NCBI RefSeq assembly: GCF_001610875.1
Contig: NZ_CP011272.1
Location: 4,817,988 to 4,881,987 of the forward strand
Origin: Pirellula sp. SH-Sr6A
GTDB taxonomy: Bacteria > Planctomycetota > Planctomycetia > Pirellulales > Pirellulaceae
Direction: 5' to 3'
Length of the DNA stretch: 64,000 nucleotides
Made by a program: the position numbers and the translations under genes. The notes beneath the pieces were generated by a model, which was not told the DNA's origin, did not search any database, and saw only the letters and a list, made by a program, of their open reading frames with translations. Numbering within the stretch: the stretch's first letter is position 1; each line of letters starts with the position of its first letter. Shown here piece after piece: positions 9,221 through 18,670 of this stretch.

Positions 9221-10654
9221 CTAAGGAGCTTGGCTGAGAAGTTGAAGAAGTTCTGCAACAACAGCGGGGTTAGCGTCTGCATGGTTGTTCGTTTCTTCCG
9301 GATCCGTTTCGTAGTCGAACAGTTCCACTTGTGGAGCCTTTTCTCCGTTGGGCTTGCTTACGATCATTCGCCATCGATCCGTTCGAACAGTGCGCTGTCC
9401 ACCACCCCAAAATCCGACAGCAGGCTTGGTCGTCTTCATGCTTGGATCTGCAAGCTGCGGCACCAAACTGCGACCGTCGAGAGTGGCTGGAGCCTCCAAA
9501 CTGCAAAGTTCCGTTAAGGTCGGGAACACATCGATTGTCTCGACAATCGCGTCGCAATGCTTCCCCGGTTGCTTGATGTCAGGATGACGAATCATAAGTG
9601 GGGATCGCAAGGCGTTTTCGTAAAGACAATGCTTCCCCCAAATAGCGTGTTCACCCAACAGAAATCCATGATCGCTCCAGATCACGACAATGGTGTTGTC
9701 ATCGAGTCCCAATCGCTCCAGTTCTTTTAACACCTTCCCTACTTGGGCATCCATGTAACTCACGCAAGCTGCGTAGGCGCGTCGTAGCAGCCTCGCATAT
9801 TCGGCATCGGTGTCAGGATCGCGACCTGGCTCGTGCCCATAATTGCCTCGCAGCTCCCCGCTCTTATGCCACGTCGAAGGCCATTTCGGCTTCATTGCTG
9901 CCAATGGATTCAAATCGGGTATGCCATCGGCATGGAGATCGTACCAACGCTTCGGTGCAGCGAATGGCAAATGAGGTTTAAAAAAACCGACTCCAAAGAA
10001 CCATGGCTCCTGTTGTTTGGATAGATCCTCGAGCGTTTGGATCGCTTCCTTTGCCACCCAAGCATCTGGGTAGGATTCATCTGGACCGTCCTGGGATTCC
10101 CAAGGCAAAGACTTACCTGGTCGGCGTCGCGCGCCATCGGCATATCCGTGCATGATGGCTTCCGGGCTCTCCCATGGTCCATCTGGGATCCAAGCGTGAT
10201 CCCAAGCTCCTGGGAGCTCTTCCGGACCATCTCGCCATTCTTTTCCGGTTCGTCCACCGGGGTGATGCGTGATCTTGCCCAGTGCTAATGTCTTGTACCC
10301 TGCTCTGCGAAAGGTGGTCGGCAAACTTTGATGCCCCCACTCCTTGTGAGTCTGAGCAATCCCACCATTGTTGATCTGGGAAGGGACGGTCGGATATCGC
10401 CCTCGAAGCAGTGCGCATCGCGAGGCGCCGCACGTTGGCACTTGAACATAGTGCCGAGTAAAAACCCTTGCCGTCTGCGCAAACGCATCGAGCTGCGGTG
10501 TCTTTGCGTAAGGAACATCCATCGATCCAAGATCGCATCGTAAGTCATCGATTGCGATGAATAAGACGTTGGGGCGATCAGCGCTGTAAATCCGCCCGCC
10601 GAAGGAAAGAAGACACAACACTGCGAACAAGCAACTCAACATGACCGATCTCAT
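9221..10654 (-). CDS. Secreted sulfatase, iduronate-2-sulfatase-like
   Basis: The protein has 477 residues with a signal peptide to about residue 25 (ending IYSA). It has the sulfatase core: PNVLFIAIDDLRCDLG with metal-binding Asp residues, the activation motif CGASR with Cys75 as the formylglycine precursor, a KITHH-like lysine/histidine segment (LGKITHHPGG) and IVVIWSDHGFLLGEHAIWGKH, which carries the late Asp-His metal ligands. The absence of Pro at the third motif position (CGASR, not CxPSR) resembles iduronate-2-sulfatases. The enzyme hydrolyses sulfate esters on glycans after FGE maturation. It is transcribed leftward, downstream of the lipoprotein and sulfatase at 10700-12672. The substrate is unknown. 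Confidence 0.88.
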   Translation of the reverse strand: MRSVMLSCLFAVLCLLSFGGRIYSADRPNVLFIAIDDLRCDLGSMDVPYAKTPQLDAFAQTARVFTRHYVQVPTCGASRCALLRGRYPTVPSQINNGGIAQTHKEWGHQSLPTTFRRAGYKTLALGKITHHPGGRTGKEWRDGPEELPGAWDHAWIPDGPWESPEAIMHGYADGARRRPGKSLPWESQDGPDESYPDAWVAKEAIQTLEDLSKQQEPWFFGVGFFKPHLPFAAPKRWYDLHADGIPDLNPLAAMKPKWPSTWHKSGELRGNYGHEPGRDPDTDAEYARLLRRAYAACVSYMDAQVGKVLKELERLGLDDNTIVVIWSDHGFLLGEHAIWGKHCLYENALRSPLMIRHPDIKQPGKHCDAIVETIDVFPTLTELCSLEAPATLDGRSLVPQLADPSMKTTKPAVGFWGGGQRTVRTDRWRMIVSKPNGEKAPQVELFDYETDPEETNNHADANPAVVAELLQLLSQAP

Positions 10655-10699
10655 TCACAGCCCCCTAACTTTCATGCTGAAAACACAACCAAGCGACTC

Positions 10700-11176
10700 T
10701 CAGAAATTGTAGTAGTAATGACCTGCGAGCGTTCCACGGCTTGGTGAGCGACAAATCACGATCTGCATCCCCTTATCTCCTTCGCGACGATTTGGATTTG
10801 CAAAGTATTCATTGTCATCGGAAAGACATTCCTTGGGGATTCTGGTCTGGAAACGGTGGACATACAGCAAGTTCTTATCAATCCTCTCGAGTTTCCAACG
10901 ATCCTTGATCAATTCAAAAAAGGCATCGCAGTCGTCGCATTGAAAAACATACTCATCGTGATAGATCGCATACACTGTCAGCTGCGTAGCAAACGCCGTC
11001 GTATCGAGATCCTGACTATTCAACTCTTGGAGAAATTCCGGCCAGTCCTTTCGCTCTAATATCGCTCGGTTAGCGAGATAGTGCGGTGGTTCATAGCTGG
11101 TACAACTTTGAATTCCAAGGATCGATAGCGAAAACACTACCAAGTAAAAAACCAGACCAGCAAGGTCCTTTTTCAT
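10700..11176 (-). CDS. Small putative lipoprotein coupled to a sulfatase
   Basis: I do not recognise a family. The 158-residue product begins with a basic-hydrophobic leader ending in a lipobox-like SILGIQSC, so lipid anchoring at Cys25 is likely. The body contains a CDDC pair and aromatic-rich segments but no catalytic motif. Its ATG overlaps the stop codon of the upstream sulfatase by 4 bp (ATGA, 11173-11176), which is evidence of translational coupling and a functional link to that enzyme. Confidence 0.55.
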   Translation of the reverse strand: MKKDLAGLVFYLVVFSLSILGIQSCTSYEPPHYLANRAILERKDWPEFLQELNSQDLDTTAFATQLTVYAIYHDEYVFQCDDCDAFFELIKDRWKLERIDKNLLYVHRFQTRIPKECLSDDNEYFANPNRREGDKGMQIVICRSPSRGTLAGHYYYNF

Positions 11177-12672
11177 CGCGAGGTAATCCCATCATCCGGT
11201 TGATTCCAGAGTCGCCAAGGATCGTTCAGTCGCCGCATCTCGTCGAGGAGCAGCGATTGCATTTCTGCTAGCTTGTCGGCGTATTTTGGATCCGAAGCGA
11301 GATTCACTTGATGAGGCAACGGATTCGCCCCCGTCAGCGTCTTCACTTTGGGATCGTGATGCTCGATGAGGAACTCCTGCGGGTTATCTTTCAGATGAAA
11401 GAGCTGAGACTCTCTGACTTTACCGTTCAAAACGTCGTATTGAATCAGTTTCCAGTCCCCTTTCTTGACCGCTCGCATTCCAGGCTTGGTTCCACCGCAG
11501 TAAACACCATAAAGCGTATCGCGAATGGTTTTTTGTTGTCCTAGAAGCACGGGCTTGAAGCTCGTGCCTTCGTTGGTTTGGGGAGCGGGAATGCCTGCCA
11601 AGTCGCAAAGGGTCGCAAGCACATCGTGCAGGTAAACGTTTCCTTCGGCGCGGCTGCCAGCTTGGATCCCCGGTCCCTTTACGATGAGAGGGACTCGCCA
11701 AGTATGTTCGTAGAGATTTTGTTTTCCTTGCAAGCCATGCCGACCGATGGCCATACCGTGATCTGCGGTATAGATGACATAGGTATTGTCGAGTTCACCC
11801 ATCGCTTCGAGCTTGGATAAAACACGTCCAATCTGGATATCGATGTTTTCACTGCAAGCGAATTCGCGTCCCAGTTCATTGCGGATCGTCTGCTCGTCGC
11901 GTCGCTCCCATACGCCACTCACGGCAACCTCGTCACGCAATTTGGGATGGCCATGTGGAAAGGGATGAGCGGGCAGATAGTTTGGTGGAAGCTTTGGTTG
12001 TTTGGGGTTCGCAGGTGGCGGCGTGGATTTATCTGTGTGATTGGTCGCTCCATATTTGGCCAGCAACTTCGGTGTACCATCTCGTTCATCGTGTGGGTGC
12101 GAGAAACCGTAGTAGATCAAAAAGGGCTTCGTCTCCTTGGTCGATTCGCGCTCGGTGAGATAGTCCATCACTCTATCGCCGTGCCAAGCGCTACCCGTCT
12201 CGGGTGTTCCACCTCGCTTGGTGGCATCGTGACGCACGGTGAAGAGTTTGTTGGCTGCCTCGTAGCTGTTCCCTTGTTTGCATGTCCGCATGGTCGCATA
12301 TCCGTTGCGGTTGAAGACGGCGGGAATGGTCTGCTGTTCCAAATCGGGAGGACAAAGTCCTTTTTGCACGGCCTGCGGAGCAGTTGGCAAATGCCAAACC
12401 TTGCGCCCGCTCATGATCATGTGGCGTGATGGGGTACAAACGGCTCCCATGTTCGCTCCCATGTGGTAGGCACCGTCGAGAACGATCCCCTCGCGTGCGA
12501 GCCGATCGATGTTCGGTGAATCCAGCGCTGAACCCTGGTTGTAGCATTGGAGATCCCATGGGGACTGATCATCGACGAGGATGAAAAGAATATTCGGACG
12601 CTTCGCATCGCCGGCGACAGCCGTTGTGCAACATGCAATCAAGAGCACCAGGAAGGAGAGGAAAAGTCTCAT
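11173..12672 (-). CDS. Secreted sulfatase (CTPSR type)
   Basis: This 499-residue enzyme has a signal peptide (about residues 1-20, ending AVAG). The N-terminal motif PNILFILVDDQSPWDLQCY carries the first metal ligands, and the activation site is CTPSR with Cys79. Later segments include YYGFSHPHDERDG and YVIYTADHGMAIGRHGLQGKQ, which supplies the second Asp-His pair and a lysine. It belongs to the formylglycine-dependent alkaline-phosphatase superfamily and probably desulfates algal or host glycans in the periplasm. Its stop overlaps the start of a small lipoprotein gene. Assignment as a sulfatase is firm; the glycan specificity is not readable. Confidence 0.9.
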   Translation of the reverse strand: MRLFLSFLVLLIACCTTAVAGDAKRPNILFILVDDQSPWDLQCYNQGSALDSPNIDRLAREGIVLDGAYHMGANMGAVCTPSRHMIMSGRKVWHLPTAPQAVQKGLCPPDLEQQTIPAVFNRNGYATMRTCKQGNSYEAANKLFTVRHDATKRGGTPETGSAWHGDRVMDYLTERESTKETKPFLIYYGFSHPHDERDGTPKLLAKYGATNHTDKSTPPPANPKQPKLPPNYLPAHPFPHGHPKLRDEVAVSGVWERRDEQTIRNELGREFACSENIDIQIGRVLSKLEAMGELDNTYVIYTADHGMAIGRHGLQGKQNLYEHTWRVPLIVKGPGIQAGSRAEGNVYLHDVLATLCDLAGIPAPQTNEGTSFKPVLLGQQKTIRDTLYGVYCGGTKPGMRAVKKGDWKLIQYDVLNGKVRESQLFHLKDNPQEFLIEHHDPKVKTLTGANPLPHQVNLASDPKYADKLAEMQSLLLDEMRRLNDPWRLWNQPDDGITSR

Positions 12673-12758
12673 CGTATTGGATCTCTACTTTATGGAGTTG
12701 GGAGGGATATTGGGAAGGAATCAATCGTGAGATGAAATCCGAACGGCAATCTGCATAT

Positions 12759-14216
12759 CTAATCGAGCGTTCCATAGGGGGCGTTCACCTTGACATCGTT
12801 GGCTTGCTCCGTCCCTGGCGTACTGCGACCACGCTCGATGAAGCGTTTTAACAACTCCGACAATCTCGCAACCACATCGGGTTCGTGCTGAGCCATGTTA
12901 TTGGATTCCTCTGGATCGGTTTGCATATCGTAGAGTTGTGGAGAGGTGGTTTTCCCTTTCGACCAACCACCGCTCCCGTTGCACAAACACAACTTCCAAC
13001 GCTTATCGCGGATTGCAAATTTCCCTTGAATGCTATGGTGGACGATCGATTCCCGAACCACTGGCGTTTCCTTACCAAGCAGTGTTGGTAAGAAACTTAC
13101 GCTATCCTCACCGGCGGTATCAGGCAGCTTATGCCCAATGATTTCTGCACATGTCGCGATTACGTCGGTAAGGCAAATCAGTTGATCGCTTTGTGTTCCT
13201 GGCTTCACTTTGCCTGGCCAGCGAACGAATAGCGGAACGCGATGCCCTCCATCCCAGATATCCGCCTTGTACCCTCGATAGCGCTCGCTGGCGAAGTGCC
13301 CTGCCGCCTCCAACTTTTCGGTATCCGCTGCGGGAGAGCAACCGTTATCCGAAGAGAACAGCACAAGCGTATTGTCCGCGATCCCTTGCTCATCCAGTGC
13401 CTTGAGCACATCAGCTACGATGGCATCGGTTTGCATGACAAAGTCCCCGTAGTCACCCAAACCACTTTTACCTCGCCAACGATCGCTTGGTACGATGGGT
13501 GTATGGGGCGAGGTGAGAGGAAGATAAAGGAAAAATGGCGACTCCTTGCTCGAAGACGCGATGTGCGATTCGATGAATTGGACCGCTCGCTGTCCCAATC
13601 GTGGCAACATATCGACCGTCTCGATCATCTCGATAACACGATCACCCTCGATCAGGGACGACATCGTTCTCGCGTTGGAACAGCCCCAGAATGTATCGAA
13701 GCCTCGTGTGATGGGACCACCTAGAATCTTCGCTCCCACAGGGAGTCCGTTTTGTCCCATCGCCTTCCCTCCTTGGACCGTTCGGGCGTCGGACTGAAAA
13801 CCCAAGTGCCATTTGCCGATGCATGCGGCAACGTATCCATGGCCACTTAACATTGCCCCCAAGGTGAATCGGTCTTCTGCAATAAGAGGTTCGTCATTTC
13901 CTCCGTCGAGTACACCTTTCTGCAATCGCGTGCGCCAAGCATACCTACCCGTCAGGAGCCCGTAGCGTGTTGGCGTGCAGACGGATGATCCGCTGTGCGC
14001 ATCGGTGAATACCATTCCTTGTGTAGCGAGGCGATCCAAGTTGGGTGTTTGGATCTTTCCTCTCTGCGGATTGAGGCATTGCACGTCGCCGTATCCCAGA
14101 TCATCAGCCAGGATCAATACGATGTTCGGATGCTGTAATTCCGTTGCTATGGCGATGTTGTAAGAGAACGCTGCGAACACAATCAATGCGAGCCATAGCT
14201 TGACCGTTCTCTTCAT
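12759..14216 (-). CDS. Secreted arylsulfatase A-like sulfatase (CTPTR type)
   Basis: The protein has 485 residues from the ATG at 14216; a GTG one codon earlier is also in frame. A signal peptide (KLWLALIVFAAFSYNIAIA) is followed by PNIVLILADDLGYGDVQC, the activation motif CTPTRYGLLTG (Cys near residue 80), GKWHLG and TLVLFSSDNG, the full arylsulfatase set. The middle motif GKWHLGF holds the conserved Lys and His that contact the sulfate group. It lies leftward with the two other sulfatases and diverges from the oxidoreductase gene at 14513, with a 293-bp intergenic space that should hold both promoters. Desulfation of a polysaccharide is the likely role. Confidence 0.9.
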   Translation of the reverse strand: MKRTVKLWLALIVFAAFSYNIAIATELQHPNIVLILADDLGYGDVQCLNPQRGKIQTPNLDRLATQGMVFTDAHSGSSVCTPTRYGLLTGRYAWRTRLQKGVLDGGNDEPLIAEDRFTLGAMLSGHGYVAACIGKWHLGFQSDARTVQGGKAMGQNGLPVGAKILGGPITRGFDTFWGCSNARTMSSLIEGDRVIEMIETVDMLPRLGQRAVQFIESHIASSSKESPFFLYLPLTSPHTPIVPSDRWRGKSGLGDYGDFVMQTDAIVADVLKALDEQGIADNTLVLFSSDNGCSPAADTEKLEAAGHFASERYRGYKADIWDGGHRVPLFVRWPGKVKPGTQSDQLICLTDVIATCAEIIGHKLPDTAGEDSVSFLPTLLGKETPVVRESIVHHSIQGKFAIRDKRWKLCLCNGSGGWSKGKTTSPQLYDMQTDPEESNNMAQHEPDVVARLSELLKRFIERGRSTPGTEQANDVKVNAPYGTLD

Positions 14217-14512
14217 CACTGCCCCACACTTGCCGTAACAACTCGTCGTTTGTTCCTCGTTTCCGAGCCTGGCATTCTATCATCCTCCCAGCATGCTGTT
14301 CCCTATTGCGCTGCCGGAATCCCCCGTGCAGTACCGTTTCGCGTTGGACTTCTCTCGATCGGACCGAGGAACACACCAAGAGCGTGAAGAGAGCATTATG
14401 CGCGTTTTGACGGGACACGCTTCGAGAACGTGCAAGAAAACGTCATGTCGCTCCTATAAGCTGTGTTTCCACTGCGAATCTCACCTCTCCTACCTGCCAG
14501 CGACAACGAGTC

Positions 14513-15886
14513 ATGAAACGAAGAAATTTTTTGTCAGGGACGGCGTCTGCCTGTGCTGCGAGCGCTGTATTTCCAACTTTTGCTAGTGGTAAGGAAGGGA
14601 AATCCGCGAATAGCAAAGTGAATGTGGCCTTCATAGGTTCAGGAGGCTGGATCGCACAACAACCTTACAAACAAGGCTGCAGCGACGAGAACTTGGTCGC
14701 GTTTTGCGATGTGGACAGCGATCATTGCGCCGAGAATTTAAAAAGTTGGCGTACCACACAACCTTTCTTTGAAGACTTTCGGGTCATGTTCGACAAGATG
14801 GGGAAGGAGATCGATGCGGTCGTCGTATCGACGCCCGACCATACGCATTTTCCCGCAACGTTGGCAGCGATGGAACGGGGGATTCATGTCTACACGCAAA
14901 AACCCCTCACGCACAACATTTGGCAAGCCCGTACTTTGGTCAAGGCAAAAGAACGTTACCAAGTCGTAACTCAGATGGGGAATCAAGGACATGCAGGGGA
15001 TGGAATTCGTCAGTCGGTGGAGGCGTACCGCGCCGGACTTATTGGTGAAGTCTCCCAAGTCTTTTGTCGCAACAGCGGCCCGCAAATGGGTGGTCAGCAC
15101 TTTGCAAACCCTTCGACGATGCCCCCTCCGTCGGCACCCATTCCCAAGGGGCTTGCTTGGGATTTGTGGTTAGGCCCCGTCGCAGAGCGTCCCTTCAGCA
15201 GTGAGTACCACCCACTGAAGTGGCGATCGTTTTATGACTTCGGTCTCGGCATGCTCGGCGATTGGGGCTGCCATACACTCGACACGCCCGTATGGGCCCT
15301 CGACTTGGACCCTCCAACCGCAGTCGAGTGTTTAGATCGAAAGGATTCGCTCGACGGAGTGATCCCATCGGGAAGTCATATTCGTTTCCATTTCCCCGCC
15401 AAGGATCGGCGCGGTCCGGTAACACTCGATTGGTTTGACGGGCCTCAAGATTGGAAGAATGTGGGGCGAATCGACAAGTTCGGGGCGGAGAATGCAACCC
15501 ACAAGGGACAGGCCTGCTGGATGGTGGGAAGCAAGGGATTATTAGGGTGCGGAACCCATGCAGGAGTGCCGACCCTCGCCGACGAAGAACTGCATCAAAC
15601 TTGGTTAAAGAACCCACCCACGTCGACGATTGCTCGAGTCGCAGGAGGACCGTTTCGCGAATGGCTAAGAGCGATCAAAGGGGAAGGCCCCGAGCCAGGT
15701 TCTCATTTTTCTTATGGCGCCAAACTCACGGAGATCGTCCTACTTGGAGTGCTCGCCCAACGGTTCAATACTCGCATCGAGTGGGACGCAAAATCAGGGA
15801 AAATCACGAATCATCCCGAGTTGAATGCGTTCGTTAAAGAACCAGCCCGCGCGGGGTGGCAGTATGGCGAACAACTTTGGTCCTAA
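14513..15886 (+). CDS. Gfo/Idh/MocA family oxidoreductase with twin-arginine leader
   Basis: The protein has 457 residues. The N-terminus MKRRNFLSGTASACAASAVF is a twin-arginine signal, so it is exported folded, presumably with bound NAD(P). A Rossmann motif VNVAFIGSGGW begins near residue 37, followed by AFCDVDSDHC. TPDHTHFPATLAAMERGIHVYTQKPL matches the family signature, with QKP in place of the usual EKP. The C-terminal part is the substrate-binding alpha/beta domain. Such planctomycete enzymes oxidise or epimerise sugars, but the substrate cannot be told. It is followed at 56 bp by the DUF1080 gene and then a sulfatase, suggesting one catabolic unit. Confidence 0.87.
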   Translation: MKRRNFLSGTASACAASAVFPTFASGKEGKSANSKVNVAFIGSGGWIAQQPYKQGCSDENLVAFCDVDSDHCAENLKSWRTTQPFFEDFRVMFDKMGKEIDAVVVSTPDHTHFPATLAAMERGIHVYTQKPLTHNIWQARTLVKAKERYQVVTQMGNQGHAGDGIRQSVEAYRAGLIGEVSQVFCRNSGPQMGGQHFANPSTMPPPSAPIPKGLAWDLWLGPVAERPFSSEYHPLKWRSFYDFGLGMLGDWGCHTLDTPVWALDLDPPTAVECLDRKDSLDGVIPSGSHIRFHFPAKDRRGPVTLDWFDGPQDWKNVGRIDKFGAENATHKGQACWMVGSKGLLGCGTHAGVPTLADEELHQTWLKNPPTSTIARVAGGPFREWLRAIKGEGPEPGSHFSYGAKLTEIVLLGVLAQRFNTRIEWDAKSGKITNHPELNAFVKEPARAGWQYGEQLWS

Positions 15887-15941
15887 CCCCTGCGATTCAC
15901 GCACTCCCGTTCCTCCCTTCACCACGCGATGCGACCTCTCT

Positions 15942-16931
15942 ATGAAACCGATCTCGAATTCCCTCATCGTCTTTCCTCTCCTGGTGTCGTGGTTTGGTTC
16001 GCTCAACGCATTTGTTTTGGGTGAAGATAAAGTCTGGACAGATCCTGTTGTCGCTTGGAAAGAGGACCCTGACTTCCGTGTTCAAGGAGAATACGCAAGC
16101 GATGCGATGGGAGCTCAAGTCGTAGCGCTCGGGGACGGAAAGTTTGATGTTCATGTTCTGCCGGGTGGACTCCCCAGCGCGGGATGGGAGCCAGGCAAAG
16201 ATCGAATCAAACTCTCCGTACAAATTGACGGAAACGAATTGCGGCGATTGGATTCCATCAGTGGGTTTACCCTGAAATGGAATGGCAAACAATGGCTCGT
16301 GACGCCCCCAAATGGCGTCGAACATTCCCTCGCGCGAGTGGAGCGAAGCAGTCCGACACTAGGCAAAGCGCCACCTCCCGACGCAGTCGTGTTGTTCGAC
16401 GGCACATCGACAGACGCATGGTTGGGTGGCCAAATGAAGAATGGTTTGCTCCATGCCACGGGAACAACGACGAAAAGGACATTTGGAAACTACCATCTGC
16501 ACCTTGAGTTTCGGACTCCGTACAAGCCGTTTGCTCGCGGTCAGAAGCGGGGAAATAGCGGCGTCTACCACAGCGGTCGTTGGGAGACTCAGATTCTGGA
16601 TTCGTTTGGTCTTGAACCTCAGGACAACGAGTGCGGCGGTATCTATTCCATTGCGAAACCGCGATGGAACATGTGCTTCCCCCCGTTGGCTTGGCAAACG
16701 TACGACGTGGATTTTCAAGCCTCGAAATGGGATGCATCGGGTAAGCGGACGGCATGGCCACGCATCACCGTGCGTCTCAACGGGGTCATCATCCACGACG
16801 ATGTGGAGTTGAAAAAGGATTTCACGACTTCGGCACCTGAAACCGCTCCCTTGACAGGACCTCTCGGCCCCATTTTCCTCCAGGAACACGGTAACCCCGT
16901 CGAATTTCGTAACATATGGATCGTGCAGTAG
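15942..16931 (+). CDS. Secreted DUF1080 (3-keto-disaccharide hydrolase-like) protein
   Basis: The open frame extends back to 15825, overlapping the previous gene. The ATG at 15942 is preferred because it gives a proper signal peptide (MKPISNSLIVFPLLVSWFGS) and a 329-residue protein. The C-terminal ~200 residues are a DUF1080/LamG-like jelly roll with FDGTSTDAWLG, NYHLHLEFRTP, RGNSGVYHSGRWETQILDS and GPLGPIFLQEHGNPVEFRNIW, the last being the family's end signature. Members cleave 3-keto-glycosides or bind glycans. Pairing with the upstream Gfo/Idh/MocA enzyme fits a 3-keto pathway: oxidise the sugar, then cleave the ketoglycoside. The pathway is inferred; the fold is clear. Confidence 0.85.
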   Translation: MKPISNSLIVFPLLVSWFGSLNAFVLGEDKVWTDPVVAWKEDPDFRVQGEYASDAMGAQVVALGDGKFDVHVLPGGLPSAGWEPGKDRIKLSVQIDGNELRRLDSISGFTLKWNGKQWLVTPPNGVEHSLARVERSSPTLGKAPPPDAVVLFDGTSTDAWLGGQMKNGLLHATGTTTKRTFGNYHLHLEFRTPYKPFARGQKRGNSGVYHSGRWETQILDSFGLEPQDNECGGIYSIAKPRWNMCFPPLAWQTYDVDFQASKWDASGKRTAWPRITVRLNGVIIHDDVELKKDFTTSAPETAPLTGPLGPIFLQEHGNPVEFRNIWIVQ

Positions 16932-17029
16932 ATTTGGACAAACGTCTGGACCAGCACTCCGGTAGTGCCTGACTCGCGGATCCGGCATTCCCCTACTTGG
17001 ATAGCACCTCCCTCTCTGTGAAGTTCATC

Positions 17030-18523
17030 ATGAATCGCTTCTTCGTCTTCATCGGTGCATTGGTTTGCTCGATAACATCGATCCATGCCGCCGAGCCAGT
17101 TGCCGACAAGCCGAATATCGTCTTTTTCCTGGTGGACGATTTAGGTCAGCGGGATCTCGGATGTTACGGTAGCACGTTTTACGAAACGCCTCATCTAGAT
17201 CGTTTGGCCAAGGAAGGGATGCTCTTCACGGACGCTTATGCAGCTTGCCCCGTTTGTTCGCCGACGCGCGCCAGCATCTTGACCGGTCAATGGCCTCAGC
17301 GCACCGGGATTACCGATTACATTGGGGCTCCGTTGCGCCCCAACGATTGGAAACGCAACACGAAACAACTCCCTGCACCTTATTCGGATCGTCTGGATCT
17401 CTCATCACCCACATTGGCAAAATCGCTGAAGGGAGCTGGCTATGCTACCTTCTTCGCCGGCAAGTGGCATTTAGGTCCTGAAGGCTGGTGGCCGGAAGAC
17501 CAAGGCTTCGATATCAATCGCGGTGGCATCGATCGAGGGGGGCCCTACGGGGGCAACAAGTATTTTTCACCCTATGGTAATCCTCGATTGTCCGATGGGC
17601 CTGAGGGGGAGCATTTGCCAGATCGGTTGGCGACGGAGACGGCGAGCTTCATCGAGGCCAACAAAGACCGCCCCTTCTTGGCGTACTTCTCCTTCTATTC
17701 GGTCCATACCCCTTTGATGGCTCGGGAGGATCTCAAAACAAAGTACGAAGACAAACGCAAACGACTGGGGCTTGAGGAAAAGTGGGGCCGCGAATTCGAG
17801 AGAGATGTCCGGTTGGTTCAAGACCATGCGGTCTATGCCGCGATGGTCGAAGCGATGGACCAAGCTGTCGGCAAGGTTCTGACCAAACTCGATGAGTTGG
17901 GTTTGCGAGACAATACGCTCGTCATCTTCACCAGTGATAACGGGGGACTCTCGACGAGTGAGGGGTGGCCTACCTCCAACTCCCCGCTCCGAGGAGGGAA
18001 GGGCTGGCTCTATGAAGGTGGTATCCGTGAACCGTTATTGATCCGCTGGCCTACGAGGATTCAACCGGGGAGTGTGAACACAACCCCGGTGAGCAGCCCG
18101 GACTTTTTGCCCACTTTGTTGGAGGTCGCCGGAGCCCAGCCCGAAGAGAACCAGATTCTCGATGGCTCCAGTCTCGTCCCCTTGTTCCGTGGCGAGACGA
18201 TGCCGAAGCGCTCGCTCTATTGGCATTACCCGCATTATGGCAATCAAGGAGGTGCACCGGGTGCAGCCATGCGCCATGAAAACTGGAAGCTCATCGAGTG
18301 GTTCGAAGACGGGCGCACCGAGTTGTTTGATCTTTCGAAAGACATCGGGGAGCAAGTCGATCTCGCGGGGCAGGAGCCCGTGAAAGCGGCCCAGATGCTG
18401 CAGGAATTGCGCATGTGGCAGAAGGGTGTTGGTGCAAAGCATTCGATTCCCAATCCCGCCTACGATCCCAGCAAACCCAACGGACGAGCTGCCAAACGCC
18501 CAGATCCACAATCGAAACGTTAG
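17030..18523 (+). CDS. Secreted arylsulfatase (CSPTR type)
   Basis: The start at 17030 is chosen because it yields a signal peptide (MNRFFVFIGALVCSITSIHA); the frame stays open to 16997. The mature enzyme shows PNIVFFLVDDLGQRDLGCYG, the activation motif CSPTRASILTGQ with Cys76, FAGKWHLG and LVIFTSDNGG, all diagnostic of arylsulfatases. Total length is 497 residues. A PHYGNQGGAPGAAMRHENWK segment near residue 410 matches the C-terminal subdomain of this subfamily. The gene lies 98 bp after the DUF1080 gene in the same direction and is probably co-transcribed. Sulfatase activity depends on the FGE encoded at 19509-20738. Confidence 0.9.
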   Translation: MNRFFVFIGALVCSITSIHAAEPVADKPNIVFFLVDDLGQRDLGCYGSTFYETPHLDRLAKEGMLFTDAYAACPVCSPTRASILTGQWPQRTGITDYIGAPLRPNDWKRNTKQLPAPYSDRLDLSSPTLAKSLKGAGYATFFAGKWHLGPEGWWPEDQGFDINRGGIDRGGPYGGNKYFSPYGNPRLSDGPEGEHLPDRLATETASFIEANKDRPFLAYFSFYSVHTPLMAREDLKTKYEDKRKRLGLEEKWGREFERDVRLVQDHAVYAAMVEAMDQAVGKVLTKLDELGLRDNTLVIFTSDNGGLSTSEGWPTSNSPLRGGKGWLYEGGIREPLLIRWPTRIQPGSVNTTPVSSPDFLPTLLEVAGAQPEENQILDGSSLVPLFRGETMPKRSLYWHYPHYGNQGGAPGAAMRHENWKLIEWFEDGRTELFDLSKDIGEQVDLAGQEPVKAAQMLQELRMWQKGVGAKHSIPNPAYDPSKPNGRAAKRPDPQSKR

Positions 18524-18559
18524 GTGGGAAATGAGGATGGCGGTGGTGGGTGGTGGGAC

Positions 18560-18622
18560 AAGGTTGACGGGGGTGACGGGGGTGACGAGGTTGACGAGGG
18601 TGACGGGGGTGACGGGGGTGAC
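18560..18622 (+). repeat. 9-bp minisatellite (GGGGGTGAC), seven units
   Basis: Seven consecutive 9-bp units read AAGGTTGAC, GGGGGTGAC twice, GAGGTTGAC, GAGGGTGAC and GGGGGTGAC twice. The array lies 37 bp after the sulfatase stop and 48 bp before the four-helix-bundle gene. Units of the same family occur in inverted orientation at 19445-19480, on the other side of that gene. Confidence 0.85.
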
Positions 18623-18670
18623 AGACGGGAAATAGCGATGTAATGTATTGGTCGAAGGAGACCACCAACT

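Noticed and set aside
18560-18622. Possible CRISPR array
   Set aside because: The repeat unit is only 9 bp, with no spacers and no cas genes; it is a minisatellite.
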